Below, one piece after another: positions 45,148 through 55,815 of a stretch of 64,000 bases of DNA. Both the position numbers and the translations under genes were made by a program. The stretch's first letter is position 1. The number at the start of each line of letters is the position of its first letter. This stretch comes from Thermothelomyces thermophilus ATCC 42464 (lineage: Eukaryota; Ascomycota; Sordariomycetes; Sordariales; Chaetomiaceae): NCBI RefSeq assembly GCF_000226095.1, contig NC_016472.1, positions 6,076,001 through 6,140,000 on the forward strand. The letters are read 5' to 3'. The notes under the pieces are model-generated. The model was not told the origin of the DNA, did not search any database, and saw only the letters and a list, made by a program, of their open reading frames with translations.

Positions 45148-48009
45148 CTAATCCTCAAGACTATCACCGATGTAGGCCAGGTTCTGGATGCTGGCGAGCC
45201 CGTACTGGGCAAAGTCGTTTGTGGCAAGCCAGGCGGCCTCGTCGACGGGGTGGAGGACGGCGCTGCCCTGGACGCGGGTCGAGACGAACTCCTGCGACTC
45301 CGGGATGCCGTCGCCGGTGCGGAAGGCGTCCCAGGCGCGGGCGGCGACGGTCGCGTTGTACTCGGGGCCGGCGGCGACGGCGTAGTAGGCGGCGAGGCGG
45401 GAGTGGGCCTGGCGGAGGCTGACGCCCGAGAAGGCGGCGCCGTAGCGGGCGCGCTGCTCCTCGGCGGTGGCGCCGTAGTAGTAGGCGTAGTCGAGCCAGG
45501 CGGCCCGGAAGCCCGCGGGCGCCTCGTCGCCCCAGTACTCGAGCAGCTCCGAGACGACCTCGGGCATGCCGAAGACGGCGTTGAGGTGCGAGATGGCCAC
45601 GACGCCCTCGTTGGCCGGGTCCGCCGGCGGCGGCAGCAGCGTCCCGTTCTCGATCACGTACGAGCCCGAGCCGGTGACGAAGCCGTTCCTGAGCGCCGCG
45701 ATGCCCGCCGCCGTGCCCTCCAGCTTCCTCCTGGCCTCCTCCCACCGCGGGCCCCGGCGCTCCCACTCGATCAGCCAGCCGGCCGCCAGCGCCGCCCAGT
45801 CGGTGCCCAGGCCGAAGGTCACGGGCGCGCCCGGGGACGGCTTCCAGCCGTCGGTGCGCACCTTGCGCTGCGGGTCGAGGATGCCGTACGTCTTGTCGGC
45901 GTCGAGGGTGTGCTCGAGCAGCTCGCCGGTGCGCTCGTCGCCGCCGGAGAGGTAGAAGAAGTACTTGCGGTACTGCGGCTGCGAGATGCGCGCCTGCTTG
46001 GCGCTGTCGGCCCAGTGCGCCACCCCGTGCCGCGTGCCCAGGCCCTTCCAGTCGCCGATGTGGTACGAGTCGACCTCGCCCGTGTGCCGCGTCAGCGCCT
46101 CCGCGAACCGGTACACGTCCGCCCGCCCCGTCCGCAGGAAGTACTGCCACACGAACAGGTCCGGCGACAGCTCCGAGTTGTCCCACGCGTACCCGCCCAC
46201 GTCGTACCGCCACTGGTGCCGGTCCGCGTCGTACGTGTGCATCACGTCGCCGTGGTCGAGGAAGCCGTACCACCGCCGCGCCTCCACCTCCTTCTGGTAG
46301 TGCCGCACCAGGAAGTCCAGGTTGGTCTCGATCTTGGCCCGGGCCCGGGCGCCGGGCGAGGACGAGGACGAGGCGGCCGCGTTACCGTCGTCGTCGTTCT
46401 CGGGCAGGGCCCAGTACGACCCGAGCGCCTTGGTCTCCCGGATGTACCCCGGCGATGCGGCCAGCGCGGGCGGCACCTGGGCGAGGGCGTTTCGCTCGGC
46501 CAGCTCGTCGCTGGGCGGCGTGGCCTCGAAGGCGAACAGGAAGACCTCGCTGGTCCGGGCGATGCCGTACGGGGTGTCGAAGCCGCCCTCGTAGTCCTCG
46601 TACGTGATCTCGAGCGCGTCCAGCTGCTTCTCGTACGTGTCCTGGCCCATGCCGTCGTGGTACGGCCGCAGGTCGAGCGGCTCCGCCTCGGGGCTGTACA
46701 GCCAGAGCGTGATCTGCCCCTCGTCGTCGGACGCGGCGCCCGAGACGTCCAGGCCGGTCGGGTAGCGCTTCCAGAAATCCCGCAGGGCCACGGCCAGCCC
46801 GCCCCGGGTGGCGCCGCCCAGGTAGGCGAGCCCGCCCGCCCGGGTGCCGCCGGGGATCTTGACCCAGCTCTGGCCGGCCTTGGTCCGCTTCTTGAGGGTG
46901 AAGCCGTCGGGCGAGAGCTGGCTCAGCCGGTAGTCGTTCCAGGCGGGGATCCACCGCAGCCGGCTGCTCACCCGCGTGTCCCACGTCGACTCGGCCGGGA
47001 GGGCCTTGCCCTCGATCTGGGCCGTCCGGACGGCGGCGCCCGGGTCGCGCCGGAGACCGGTGATGCCCTTGACGGCCTCGTTCAGGAAGCCGCCGTCGGT
47101 CCCGGCCAGGCGCACGTGGCGGTTGTACAGCTCCTCCCCTCCCAGCGGGACCCGGAACTGGATGCCGAGGCCCGAGATGAAGTCCCGGTCGTACCGGCCG
47201 TCGAAGGTGATGCTGTGCACCAGCCGGATGGCGTCCGAGTCGGCGTAGAGATAGAAGCGCACGACGAACGGCAGCCAGTCGCCGTGGGCGGAAGAAGAAG
47301 AGCCCTTCGCGATGGCCGTGTGGTTGCCGCGCACCGTGACGAGCGCGCGGACCGAGTCATTGTTGTTGTTGTCCTTGCCGTCGTTCTTGCTGACCGTGAC
47401 CTCCTCGATCTTACTCTCGAACTTGTATCGCTCGATCTTCGCATCCGCCCGGTCATCGGCGGTCTCCGGGACCCCGTCCTGGCTGTAGAGCACCAGTCTG
47501 CCGTCCTTGCCGACGGTCTTCCCCCCAGAGGTCTTGATTGAGCTGACCAGGTACCGCCCTTGCTTGGGGAAGGAGACGGTGATCTTGCCCGTGTCGACCG
47601 TCACTTCTTTGCTGCCGTCCTTCACGGACAGCTTGGTAGTCTGGTTCGGGCGCTTCCGCTCGCGGTTGTGATTCCGCTTGGAGACGGGCGTGGCCTCGAT
47701 GGTGTACTCGTCGGCGACCTTGTCGGTTCTCGGGATGGCGTGCGCCGACCACTTGATGGAGCCGTCGCGCCAGTAGCCGGTGACCCATGACTGGAGCGGA
47801 AGCGGGTTTTGCCCGTCCGAGATCTGGAAGTCGACCTCGCCGGGCCGGTACTTGCCCTGCGGCCAGGGCAGGCCAAAGGTGGTACCGAGGTTCTGGGACG
47901 GGGCGTCGCCGATCCAGCTGACCTTGACACTGCTGGAGGAGCTGTTGTTGAGCGGAGCGGCGCGCCCGAGAACGCCCAGGAGGGCGAGGAGACAAGTGGC
48001 TCGCGCCAT
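45148..48009 (-). CDS. Secreted PcRGLX/YetA-like polysaccharide lyase (PL26-type exo-rhamnogalacturonan lyase)
   Basis: A single exon encodes 953 residues. The first 18 residues (MARATCLLALLGVLGRAA) are a typical signal peptide, so the enzyme is secreted. The N-terminal block has GLPWPQGKY, QSWVTGYWRDGSIKWSAHA, matching the RIFT-barrel domain of the PcRGLX family. A central beta-sandwich block follows (about 240-440, IRLVHSITFDGRYDRDF), then a C-terminal alpha/alpha-toroid-like block (WYGFLDHGDVMHTYDADRHQ, GGYAWDNSELSPDLFVWQY, GDWKGLGTRHGVAHWADSA). In Penicillium chrysogenum PcRGLX (CAZy PL26) removes unsaturated galacturonosyl-rhamnose from the end of rhamnogalacturonan I. The length fits that family. 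Activity here is inferred; YetA-like relatives may act on other substrates. The gene is alone, not in a pectinase cluster. The very long plus-strand frames opposite it are GC-bias shadows. Confidence 0.85.
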   Translation of the reverse strand: MARATCLLALLGVLGRAAPLNNSSSSSVKVSWIGDAPSQNLGTTFGLPWPQGKYRPGEVDFQISDGQNPLPLQSWVTGYWRDGSIKWSAHAIPRTDKVADEYTIEATPVSKRNHNRERKRPNQTTKLSVKDGSKEVTVDTGKITVSFPKQGRYLVSSIKTSGGKTVGKDGRLVLYSQDGVPETADDRADAKIERYKFESKIEEVTVSKNDGKDNNNNDSVRALVTVRGNHTAIAKGSSSSAHGDWLPFVVRFYLYADSDAIRLVHSITFDGRYDRDFISGLGIQFRVPLGGEELYNRHVRLAGTDGGFLNEAVKGITGLRRDPGAAVRTAQIEGKALPAESTWDTRVSSRLRWIPAWNDYRLSQLSPDGFTLKKRTKAGQSWVKIPGGTRAGGLAYLGGATRGGLAVALRDFWKRYPTGLDVSGAASDDEGQITLWLYSPEAEPLDLRPYHDGMGQDTYEKQLDALEITYEDYEGGFDTPYGIARTSEVFLFAFEATPPSDELAERNALAQVPPALAASPGYIRETKALGSYWALPENDDDGNAAASSSSSPGARARAKIETNLDFLVRHYQKEVEARRWYGFLDHGDVMHTYDADRHQWRYDVGGYAWDNSELSPDLFVWQYFLRTGRADVYRFAEALTRHTGEVDSYHIGDWKGLGTRHGVAHWADSAKQARISQPQYRKYFFYLSGGDERTGELLEHTLDADKTYGILDPQRKVRTDGWKPSPGAPVTFGLGTDWAALAAGWLIEWERRGPRWEEARRKLEGTAAGIAALRNGFVTGSGSYVIENGTLLPPPADPANEGVVAISHLNAVFGMPEVVSELLEYWGDEAPAGFRAAWLDYAYYYGATAEEQRARYGAAFSGVSLRQAHSRLAAYYAVAAGPEYNATVAARAWDAFRTGDGIPESQEFVSTRVQGSAVLHPVDEAAWLATNDFAQYGLASIQNLAYIGDSLED

Positions 48010-50678
48010 GTCGAAGCTGAGGCGGGCGAAGCCGACTAGGACTCAGTCGAATTGGCCCTGCTCTTCAAGCTGCTTGCTCCGAGTTGAGTGGGTGGTAGGC
48101 AGGTAGGTAGGTAGGCAAGGGAACCTAGTAGTGCCCTCTAGAGAGATTCGGAGTAGAGTAGGACGGGCAACTTGGTCGGCTCCTTATCAAATATTTTCTC
48201 AACGGTCGGGAACCGCCTGGCCAAAGCACGCCTTCTTCTTCGGCATGACGATGTTGCGAGTAGCGGTTGAGCCATCGTTAGCAGTGTAACCGTAACAAGG
48301 GCTTCATCCGGTCGGCCTGTAACTCCGGATTTCGCAATCCCGGGGATTGGCGGGCGACGGGCGCAAACGGCCGTGCTCGGTCTAATTTCATAGCGAACTC
48401 GAGCACCGGGTGTACTAGTAAGTCACGAACGTAGGAAGCGCTATGCCAAAGAAAGCCCATTCTCCAGGGTACTACCTAGCGAAGTGGGAGTTTCTTGAAG
48501 GAATCAGGTTTGCCGATCATGGCGTAATTCTTCCGTTAAGAGAGCAATTGGTTCGGGTTATGAATAATTAACGCGAGAATTACCAGAGCGAATGCGGGGA
48601 ATGTCGTGCCGGAAAATCCGCCGAACCAACAGCCAACCTAGGTGATTATAACTTCGCAGCAAACTCCTTGATCGCGCCCTTTACAGAGAGAGCGCAGAAA
48701 CCCGTACTCCAGGCCTTTAATTACCACTCCCGAAACCCTTCTACTTTTTTTCTTCTGTTTCCTTCCGTTTTGAATTCTTTCCTTTTTTTCTTTATATTTT
48801 CTTCTGGCCTCCAAAGGTTGGGTTTCAACGAGAAGGGCACTGGCTGAATTGCGAAGGCCTCGTCATTGCCGTTGAGAGGAATTGAAATCAAAGACCACAC
48901 TGGAGTCGTCAACCCAAACACGTTCAGCCTACCCCGGTCCTCGAGTGGGCGATCTATTTAATTAGCGATTTGATTCGATATACACGTCGTAAATAGGGGT
49001 GCCTTCCAAACTAGACTACCTGAAGGGTTCGCAATATCCCACAAGACCGCGCGATCTGTTGAGACTGTTGCTTGTCGTACCCATTGAACTCGAATGGCCG
49101 AATCACATCCGGTCCGGCCCGGGCGGGATGACAGGTGCGGGACCCAGAGAGCGAGTAGCCATGGCGAACCGTGCATGCTACAGTCCGTTGCATCTAGGTA
49201 GTTACATAGTATATCCCAAATGTTTGAGATATCTCACCTGCACAGCCACAGCGGCAGCTGCAGAACAACCCCTTTCTCGATTCTTCACTGTACTGGGATG
49301 CTTATATCCGTATGGATTACCTACTACGTATCCGTATATTCTGTACGCAGGTTGGTACGGAATGTGTAATCCATACAGAGTACTGTGCATCCTTTGCAGC
49401 ACGGATCACAAAAAACGACATGATGGCCTTGGCGGCTCGGTCCTTACCCCTGGATCACACGACGGATGCACCCAAGCCACCTCTGTCAGGAAGGTACCCC
49501 GTCACCAACGTTGCTCGCTTCGCTAACCGAATGCCAGGATACCTGGCCAGCTGCTACGCAGTAACTAGCGTACATACATAGTTACTCCGAACTACGTGCT
49601 ATGTAGTGTTGTATTCCATAAGTACCGTATGTACATAGTACGTACCCGAGTGTAATCCGTACTCCGTACTGTATCTCGTACTACCGTACTCAGTTCCATC
49701 GGAGAAAAGATCGATTCCTAAAAGGGAAACAGGCAAGGATATTGCCTTACTGTGTACGGAGTACTGTGTAAAGAAATGGATGGATGCAAGGCACTTACAA
49801 GAAGCAAGTATCCGTACATGCCTGTGGTTTGTGATCCTTCTGTACATCAGACATACCTGAAGTGCATTGCTGACTTGGACTTCTTTTCTGCTCAAGAACT
49901 GTGTTTACTGTTGCAGTGCTTGATTCATGTTCCATGGAGAAGCAGTTGTTTGGTTCGGAATTAATTATTATTTTCGGAAACAAGGGCAAAAGCCACGTTT
50001 TGCCCACTTTTTTCACCCCAACTTCACGGTCAAAGTGCACCCTAGTGTAGTTCCACTAGTGTCAATGTGGTGGTCCTGCCATCGCGTCCATGGACCCCTG
50101 GTCGGCAGGCCCCACGAGGCAAAGACCGTCGGGAAACATTCACCCCTACCGATCGGAGTGCAGCCGAGAGGCGCTGAAGAGAACCATTGATGGATTCTTG
50201 ACAGGGGGGGAGGGGGGAAACGCCCTACTTGGCATGCCACCAGTTGCTCCAGCAGGACCTTCCCGGTCTGTAAGCGACACAAACCAACGTCAGGGACGGG
50301 GTGGGTTCATCATGCCATGGTTGTTATAATAACTTAAGCCAAGGTACCACCAAGGAGACTCCGCGACTCCGGTGTCTTCTCTCCTCGGCCGGCATTCGTC
50401 ACACTCACTCACTGATGGCGCGTGAGTGGCCCGAGGGTCTTTGGTCGTTGGTTTCCATCAAAAAGACATCTCTTCGCCAACTCGGGAGTCGAGTTCGTTT
50501 TCGAACTCACTCGCCCCCTCGTCGCTCGCTCAACCTCTGTTTATCGTCGCTCGCTTTTCCCTGGGCGATCCGGTTTGGCATTCGCTCTCTCTCGGCCTGC
50601 CGTCTAATCATCGCCTGTTGTCATTCAAGTATTTTTTTTGTGTGTGTGTGTGTTTCACATATACCGCTATACAAGACA
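48010..50678. other. Divergent intergenic region rich in GTAC motifs
   Basis: It contains the promoters of the lyase (minus) and the tyrosinase (plus). GTAGGTAGGTAGG-type words lie at about 48100-48115. The stretch 49300-49770 is dense in GTAC-type motifs. A TG run (about 50639-50652) lies in the tyrosinase leader. No gene was found. Confidence 0.45.
49305..49770. repeat. Cluster of GTAC-rich palindromic motifs
   Basis: This stretch holds repeated words such as ATCCGTATGGATTAC, GTAATCCATACAGAGTAC, GTAATCCGTACTCCGTAC and GTACGGAGTAC, several of them mutual reverse complements. A small hairpin (ACTAC...GTAGT) lies near 49590-49607. It is the densest patch of the dispersed motif in the window and resembles a degraded miniature inverted-repeat element or a hot spot for one; that reading is inference. 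Confidence 0.55.
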
Positions 50679-52344
50679 ATGCAGCTTTCTTTGTTGAGTA
50701 CCGGAGCGCTGCTCCTCGAAGTTGGGACCAGTCATGCGGTAAAGACGGTCGTGATTACCGCTACCACGACCGTCTGCCCCCTTTCTACACGCGTCTGTCA
50801 TGGGTCGTCAATGATCTCGCAGTCTACGAATGCGCCGTGCTCGGAGTCTACGGGTATAACGGGTTCGCAATCTACGGCTGTAACGATCCCGCAGTCTACG
50901 GACATTATTAGTTCGCAATTTTCGCAATTCACGGACACCACGAGTTCGCTGTCTACGGGTGTGGCGTGCTCGTCGTCTCCGTGTCCCTCAAACTCGCAGT
51001 CTACAGGCACAACGAGTTTCGAGTCTACGGGGACGACTATCTCTCAGCCTACGGCTGTAACGAACTCGTCGTCTACCTGTCTCACAAGCTCGCAGTCTAC
51101 CGATGCACCGAGCTCGGAGTCTACGGGCATTACAATTTCTCAATCTACGGGTGTAACGAGCTCGCAGTCTATGAGTACACCGACTTCCAAGTCTACGGCT
51201 GTACCGAGCTCCCAATCTGCTCGGGTCTCGACGACATCATCTTCGGCCAAGCCCTCGTCCACTACGGAAACACGTCCTGAACCCACCCTGCCCAATCGAG
51301 CTTATCCCGCCGACATTGTCGACAAGCTCCGAGACTCAGGTGTGGACAAGCTCAAGGAGTACCTCAAGAGCAATCCCTCGAATACAGGCTGCACGCTCGA
51401 GAACGCGTCTATCCGCCGCGAATGGTAAGCCACCCACCCCCCCTGCTTCTCGAACAGTAATTACGTTCCGTCGAGACGAGAGAAACCAAGGCTAACAAGA
51501 GGCACCTCCGGAGCAAACAGGTCCGACCTCTCCGTCGCCGAGCGAGAGGAGTACATTGCCGCCGTCAAGTGCCTGCAGTCGGCGAGCCCCAAGTCTTCCA
51601 AACAGCAAGTCCCGGGCGCGCGTAGCCGCTTCGACGACTTTGTGGCCACGCACATTAACCAGACCGACTCGATCCATTACACGGTACGTATTCGGCCTTG
51701 CGTACTTCCCATCCTTTCTCTACGTATCTATCTCCCTTGTCCAGTTAGCGAGCCCGTCATATGTTTGAGACTGACTTCGCATGTCCCTCGATTCAAGGCG
51801 AACTTCCTCTCGTGGCACCGATACTACGTGTGGGCATACGAGAAGGCCCTCCGCGAGGAGTGCGGCTACACCGGCTTCCAGCCGTACTGGAACTGGGACC
51901 GGTACGCAGCCGACCCGGCCAACTCGCCCCTGTTCAGCGGCAACTCGTCCAGCCTGAGCGGAAACTCGGTCAACGGCGGTTGTGTCACCACGGGCCCTTT
52001 CGCCGAGTAAGTTCTTTGCTCCTCTTCCCCCCATAAGGGGTGGCCAGATAATTATTCAGACATTGCTAACCGGGCCTCTCCCTTCGCTTCAGCATGAAAG
52101 TCAACCTCGGCCCCGGGGCCTCTCTCGCCTACAACCCGCGCTGCCTGAAGCGCAACATCAGCAAGAGCTACGCGGCCATGACCACGGCCGACAAGACGTA
52201 TGCGCTCATCACGGGTAGCGCCGACATTGCCCGCTTCCAGGACACCATGCAGGCCGTCCCTGGCGTGCATGCCGGCGGCCACTTTACCATCGGCGGCGAC
52301 CCTGGCGGCGTAAGTTGGATTTTTGATTCTCCGACCCTTCCCCC

Positions 52345-52375
<31 letters not shown>

Positions 52376-52728
52376 CCCTCCTTTCTTTTCTCAGAAAGAG
52401 AAGAGCCCTTTTATTTTTTTCCCTCTGTCGCCTGGCCCAGCTGACACGAGTTCTCTCTTGGGAACAACGACAGGACGTCTACTCGTCGCCGGGCGACCCG
52501 GCCTTCTGGCTGCACCACGCCATGATCGACCGCGTCTGGTGGATCTGGCAGACGCACGGCCTGCCCGGCCGGCTGTCCGAGGTGGCCGGTTCCGTCGCCG
52601 GCTCCAGCCGCCCGGGCTCCGGCAAGGACCTCGTCAACCTGGGCGTCAACGGCCCCGCCGTCGCCATCGAGAACCTGCTCAACACCGTGGGCGGCCTGGA
52701 CGGCAAGATGTGCTACATCTACCTCTGA
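50679..52728 (+). CDS. Secreted tyrosinase-domain copper oxidase with Ser/Thr-rich N-terminal stalk
   Basis: Five exons (50679-51424, 51521-51683, 51798-52006, 52093-52309, 52474-52728) give 529 residues. The leader MQLSLLSTGALLLEVGTSHA looks like a signal peptide. Residues about 30-205 are a Ser/Thr-rich array of SQST(x)VT-like units and should be heavily O-glycosylated. The catalytic domain carries a full type-3 copper site: CuA from His293 (ATHINQT), His301 (SIHYT) and His310 (FLSWHRYY), and CuB from His432 and His436 (HAGGHFTIGG) and His459/His460 (FWLHHAMIDR). The WAYEKALREECGYTGFQPYW and GPGASLAYNPRCLKR blocks match the fungal tyrosinase-like family that oxidises phenols and also occurs in secondary metabolism. 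No C-terminal Tyr-rich lid domain is present, so it is the short secreted form. The substrate is unknown. The stalk is unusual for this family. Confidence 0.9.
50800..51230 (+). repeat. Coding minisatellite of the tyrosinase stalk
   Basis: Words like CGCAGTCTACGG and CGGAGTCTACGGG recur about every 30 bases, often with GTAAC between them, encoding runs of SQST and SEST. The units are imperfect, and the period is kept so well that other frames also stay open across the array. Confidence 0.75.
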
Positions 52729-53707
52729 GGGGGGTTGGGAAGGGTTGTAGGACTTTGTTGAAGATCTCTCTCCAGTTGATCCGGGAAACGGGAGAAAGAA
52801 ACAAAGGCGCCGCATGTAGAGAACATGGGCACGTCAAGTTCGCCTCGCCGTCTTCCGGGCCACGGAGCCGCACGCACTCCGCTTTGCATGCTCCTGGTTT
52901 GGTGATGTCTATGTAGGTAGTTGGTACTCTCGTAATAGCTAAATCTAATGTGCCACATTCTGTGGAACAAGAGAGGCTTTTGCCTCTCTTTGGACAGCCA
53001 TTCGATTGCTGGGTTGAAACTAAGAGTTGCTTGAAACATAATTAGCAAACCCACTACTAGCATTGCACCAAAACTTTATGAACTAGCGCGTCGAAGCATT
53101 AAACCGAGACAGAAATTGCGTGATACAAACGAAGAAGACTAGCCCTATGTAAAGTTGTCAAGTATACTTAATTTCTTTATCTTTCGATTGCCTAAGACAA
53201 GACATAAAATATTAATAGTTTGATTCGCCAACATGCTCCAAACTCTTGGCTATGCCAACCTCGAGGCAAAACCTTAAGTAAACTCCCTGTTTTCATGTTG
53301 TTTCCAAAAAGCACAACAATGGCTCTCTGTCACTTATGTATAATTAGGTACGTATCGAAGCTGAAATATTACATTACCGAGTTGCCCTGTCTGGAAGAAG
53401 AGAAACCCAATGCTCTTCCACAACCTGTACTTGGATTTACGATGACGAGATAGAATTGCCTTGGTCAAAGCTGCAAGTGCTCGATCAAAGAAACCTGTTT
53501 ACAAGAGCTATGCACATAGATTGGTGCCTGTACTTGCCTTCGGAACTTGGCAAGTCCAAACAGACAGCAACTCCACTGTTCGATTCCGGGCAATCCAGAC
53601 GACTTCCAGTTCTCTTCGTCATTTTCTTTGCTATTCTTGTTCGTCACGGATCCCACCTGCTTGGCACATGGAGGCAAGTCACGATTACTAGCAACAACAC
53701 ATATCAA
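52729..53707. other. AT-richer intergenic region
   Basis: 3' flank of the tyrosinase followed by a stretch that is noticeably AT-richer than its surroundings (about 53090-53450). No gene or repeat ends were recognised. It ends at tRNA-Pro. Confidence 0.4.
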
Positions 53708-53798
53708 GGGCCGCTGGTCTAGTGGTATGATTCTCGCTTAGGGCTCACCCTACGGCAACGTTTGCGAGAGGTCCCGGGTTCGATCCCCGGGTGGCCCC
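53708..53798 (+). tRNA. tRNA-Pro(AGG) with a 19-nt intron
   Basis: The acceptor stem GGGCCGC pairs with GTGGCCC (one G-U). The D arm is TGGTCTAGTGGTATGA. The anticodon stem CTCGC/GCGAG encloses TTAGGG then T, with anticodon AGG. A 19-nt insert (53744-53762) lies at the canonical 37/38 site. The T arm reads CCGGGTTCGATCCCCGG, an intact B box. Confidence 0.93.
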
Positions 53799-54082
53799 GA
53801 TGGTCACCTTCTCTTTTGCCGGTGCAACTTTGCGCACTCTTTCACAGCGAAGGGGGCGTACGGAGAAGCACTCGGCGAATTCCTTGTTTAAATCTTTCCT
53901 TTTTCCGGGGCTCAATATGTGCTTCTGTCCTGCATGGACGATGGAAGCCGTACGAGAGAAAACGGAGCAACGAATTTTCGTCTCCGACAACCTCCACCCT
54001 TTTGCGCCACGACTCGCGCGACTCCACGCAACCCTCAGGAGCTCAAATAGCGATACTTGATGAAAATAATTCAGAATTTAAG

Positions 54083-54170
54083 CCCCTTGTGGTGTAGTTG
54101 GCTATCACGTTCGGCTGTAAAGGAATTTATTGATACCGAAAGGTCACCGGCTCGATTCCGGTCGAGGGGA
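54083..54170 (+). tRNA. tRNA-Tyr(GTA) with a 14-nt intron
   Basis: The acceptor stem CCCCTTG pairs with CGAGGGG. The anticodon stem TTCGG/CCGAA encloses CTGTAA, giving anticodon GTA. A 14-nt insert (about 54121-54134) lies after position 37; introns are universal in eukaryotic tRNA-Tyr. The T stem is ACCGG/CCGGT and the loop starts CTCGATT, so the usual T54 is C, which slightly alters the B box. Confidence 0.9.
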
Positions 54171-54590
54171 CAATTTCACTTTTGCCACGCTGCCATTTTT
54201 GTTCTACCATCATTTCAACCATGGGACACTCGATGACATTGGAAACGTAGAAAGTCTGTCAAGTCCGTCATTCCATTGTGTGGCCAGCGTGGCTGGCTCT
54301 TGTTTTGTATATATGTATGTACAGGGGAATCAACGACACGCTCAGCAGGCACTACCCGCAGGAAACCTGCCGCAGACCTATTTTGGCTTTTGTAATACAT
54401 GACCACCATTTCCTGTTGTCACAGGTTCAGAGCGGCGCTTTGCAAAGGGAGGAGTGGGGGGGGGAGGAGAGAGAAAAACCACAAAGGAGAAAGGGAACCA
54501 TCCGTACAAGCAAAACCGGACAAGCGCCAAATAGACGGCCGGTCGTGAGTTGAACCGGAACAGCGGAGACAACCATTCCTTAATACGTAC
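54171..54590. other. Intergenic region
   Basis: Between tRNA-Tyr and the end of the minus-strand secreted-protein gene. No gene; it carries a G run at 54457-54464. Confidence 0.4.
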
Positions 54591-55815
54591 TTAAGCCTTG
54601 CGGGCAGGCGTAGCAGCGGCGCCGGCGCCGGCACCGCCGCCAATCAACCTCTGGAGAGCGTCCAACAGGGAGCGGCAGGTCGTTCCGGCGCCGCAAATGT
54701 TGGCAGGATCAGTACCGGTACCAATACCGGTGCCGGCATCAACACCCCCTTCCGCAGTCTCACCGGCACCGGTACCGGCCTCGGCATCCGCACCCGCACC
54801 CGCACCGGCGGCAGCCTCCGGCACGAAGAAGGCCCACTCGCCGACCACGTTGCTGACGGTGAGGGCCAGCTCGTTCTCCTCGGCCTCGAACTCGAGCTCA
54901 CCCTCGCCAAGGACGAACGCGTTGGCCTCCTGGCAGAAGCGGGCGACCTTGCCAGCGGAGATGTCGACCGTGCCTTTTCACCAAAAAAAAAAAATTTCCC
55001 ATGTTAGCGCGTCTATAAAGGAGTTGTTAAGATCGGGGGAGGGCGAGAGAGGACAGAGAGAGATAATTAGATGATAATCAAAAGTGAAAGAGAAGGGGAG
55101 AGAGGGGGGAAAGGGAATTCTCTCACTATTGGCATTCCGGATGTAGTCAATCTTCTGCAGCGTCAGGCCCCGGGCACCGGCCCGCCCGCCGCTCAGCTCG
55201 ACCTTGTACGATACGGGCTCGAGCGCGACGAAGCCCTGCGGCGGCGGGGCCGGATTCCTGTTCTCGGTGACCCTCAGCCGGCGGCCCTGCTGGTTCTGGA
55301 ACTCGACCTCGAAGACGCCGTTGGTCTAGGCGCGCAAAAAAAAGAAAGAAAGAAAAAAGAAAAAAGAAAAGAAAAGTGTTAGCACGCGGGACGGAATTCA
55401 TGATTTAAGGGGTTGTGTGGCGGTTGGTGATGGGGTGGGTCGTGAAAGAGAGGAAAAGGGGAAAGAGGCACTTAATTACACCAGCAGGGAAGAGCGTGTC
55501 GATCTTGACGTTGCCGCCGCTTAGTTGGATGACCTGGTCGAACTGGCCCTGCTGCTCAACCTCGTTCTCCTCTCCCTCCTCGCCCTCGCCCTCGCCACCG
55601 CCCTCGCCCTCACCCGCCCCGGTATCACCACCAGCGGCCCCAGTCGTAGTCGCAGCGGGCTCCGCGGTTGTTGTTGTTGTTGTTGTTGCCCCCTCCGCGG
55701 TTGTTGTTGCGGCACCCTCGCTGACGCTGGTCGTTTGTTCATCCCTCCTCAGCGCAGGGGCGGCGAGAGCCGAGAGGAGCTGGGCTGCAATAAGGACGCT
55801 GGTCGACAGCTTCAT
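54591..55815 (-). CDS. Secreted acidic protein, three exons, function unknown
   Basis: Exons 55815-55480, 55325-55127 and 54973-54591 give 305 residues. The first 19 residues (MKLSTSVLIAAQLLSALAA) are a clear signal peptide, followed by LRRDEQ, a possible Kex2 site after the dibasic pair. A Thr-rich region and a Gly/Glu-rich acidic region precede the folded core. The core begins VIQLSGGNVKIDTLFPAG and continues TNGVFEVEFQNQQGRRLRV, GFVALEPVSYKVELSGG, RGLTLQKIDYI, STVDISAGKVARFCQEANAF and ELEFEAEENELALTVSN, a beta-rich pattern of a secreted fungal family I cannot name. An Ala/Gly/Thr spacer with two Cys (NICGAGTTCRSL) forms the tail. The introns contain T/C-rich tracts next to the acceptors. 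It is probably a wall or extracellular protein. Confidence 0.8.

Noticed and set aside
45250-47541. 763-residue plus-strand open frame opposite the PL26-like gene
   Set aside because: Composition is Arg/Val/Gly/Ala-rich without domains; it is an antisense shadow caused by high GC at third codon positions.
50966-51280. 104-residue frame inside the tyrosinase stalk
   Set aside because: Stays open only because the stalk minisatellite has a period divisible by three; the tyrosinase frame is spliced to the copper domain.
53744-53762. Insert in tRNA-Pro considered as damage
   Set aside because: It lies exactly at the canonical tRNA intron site and both arms pair once it is removed.
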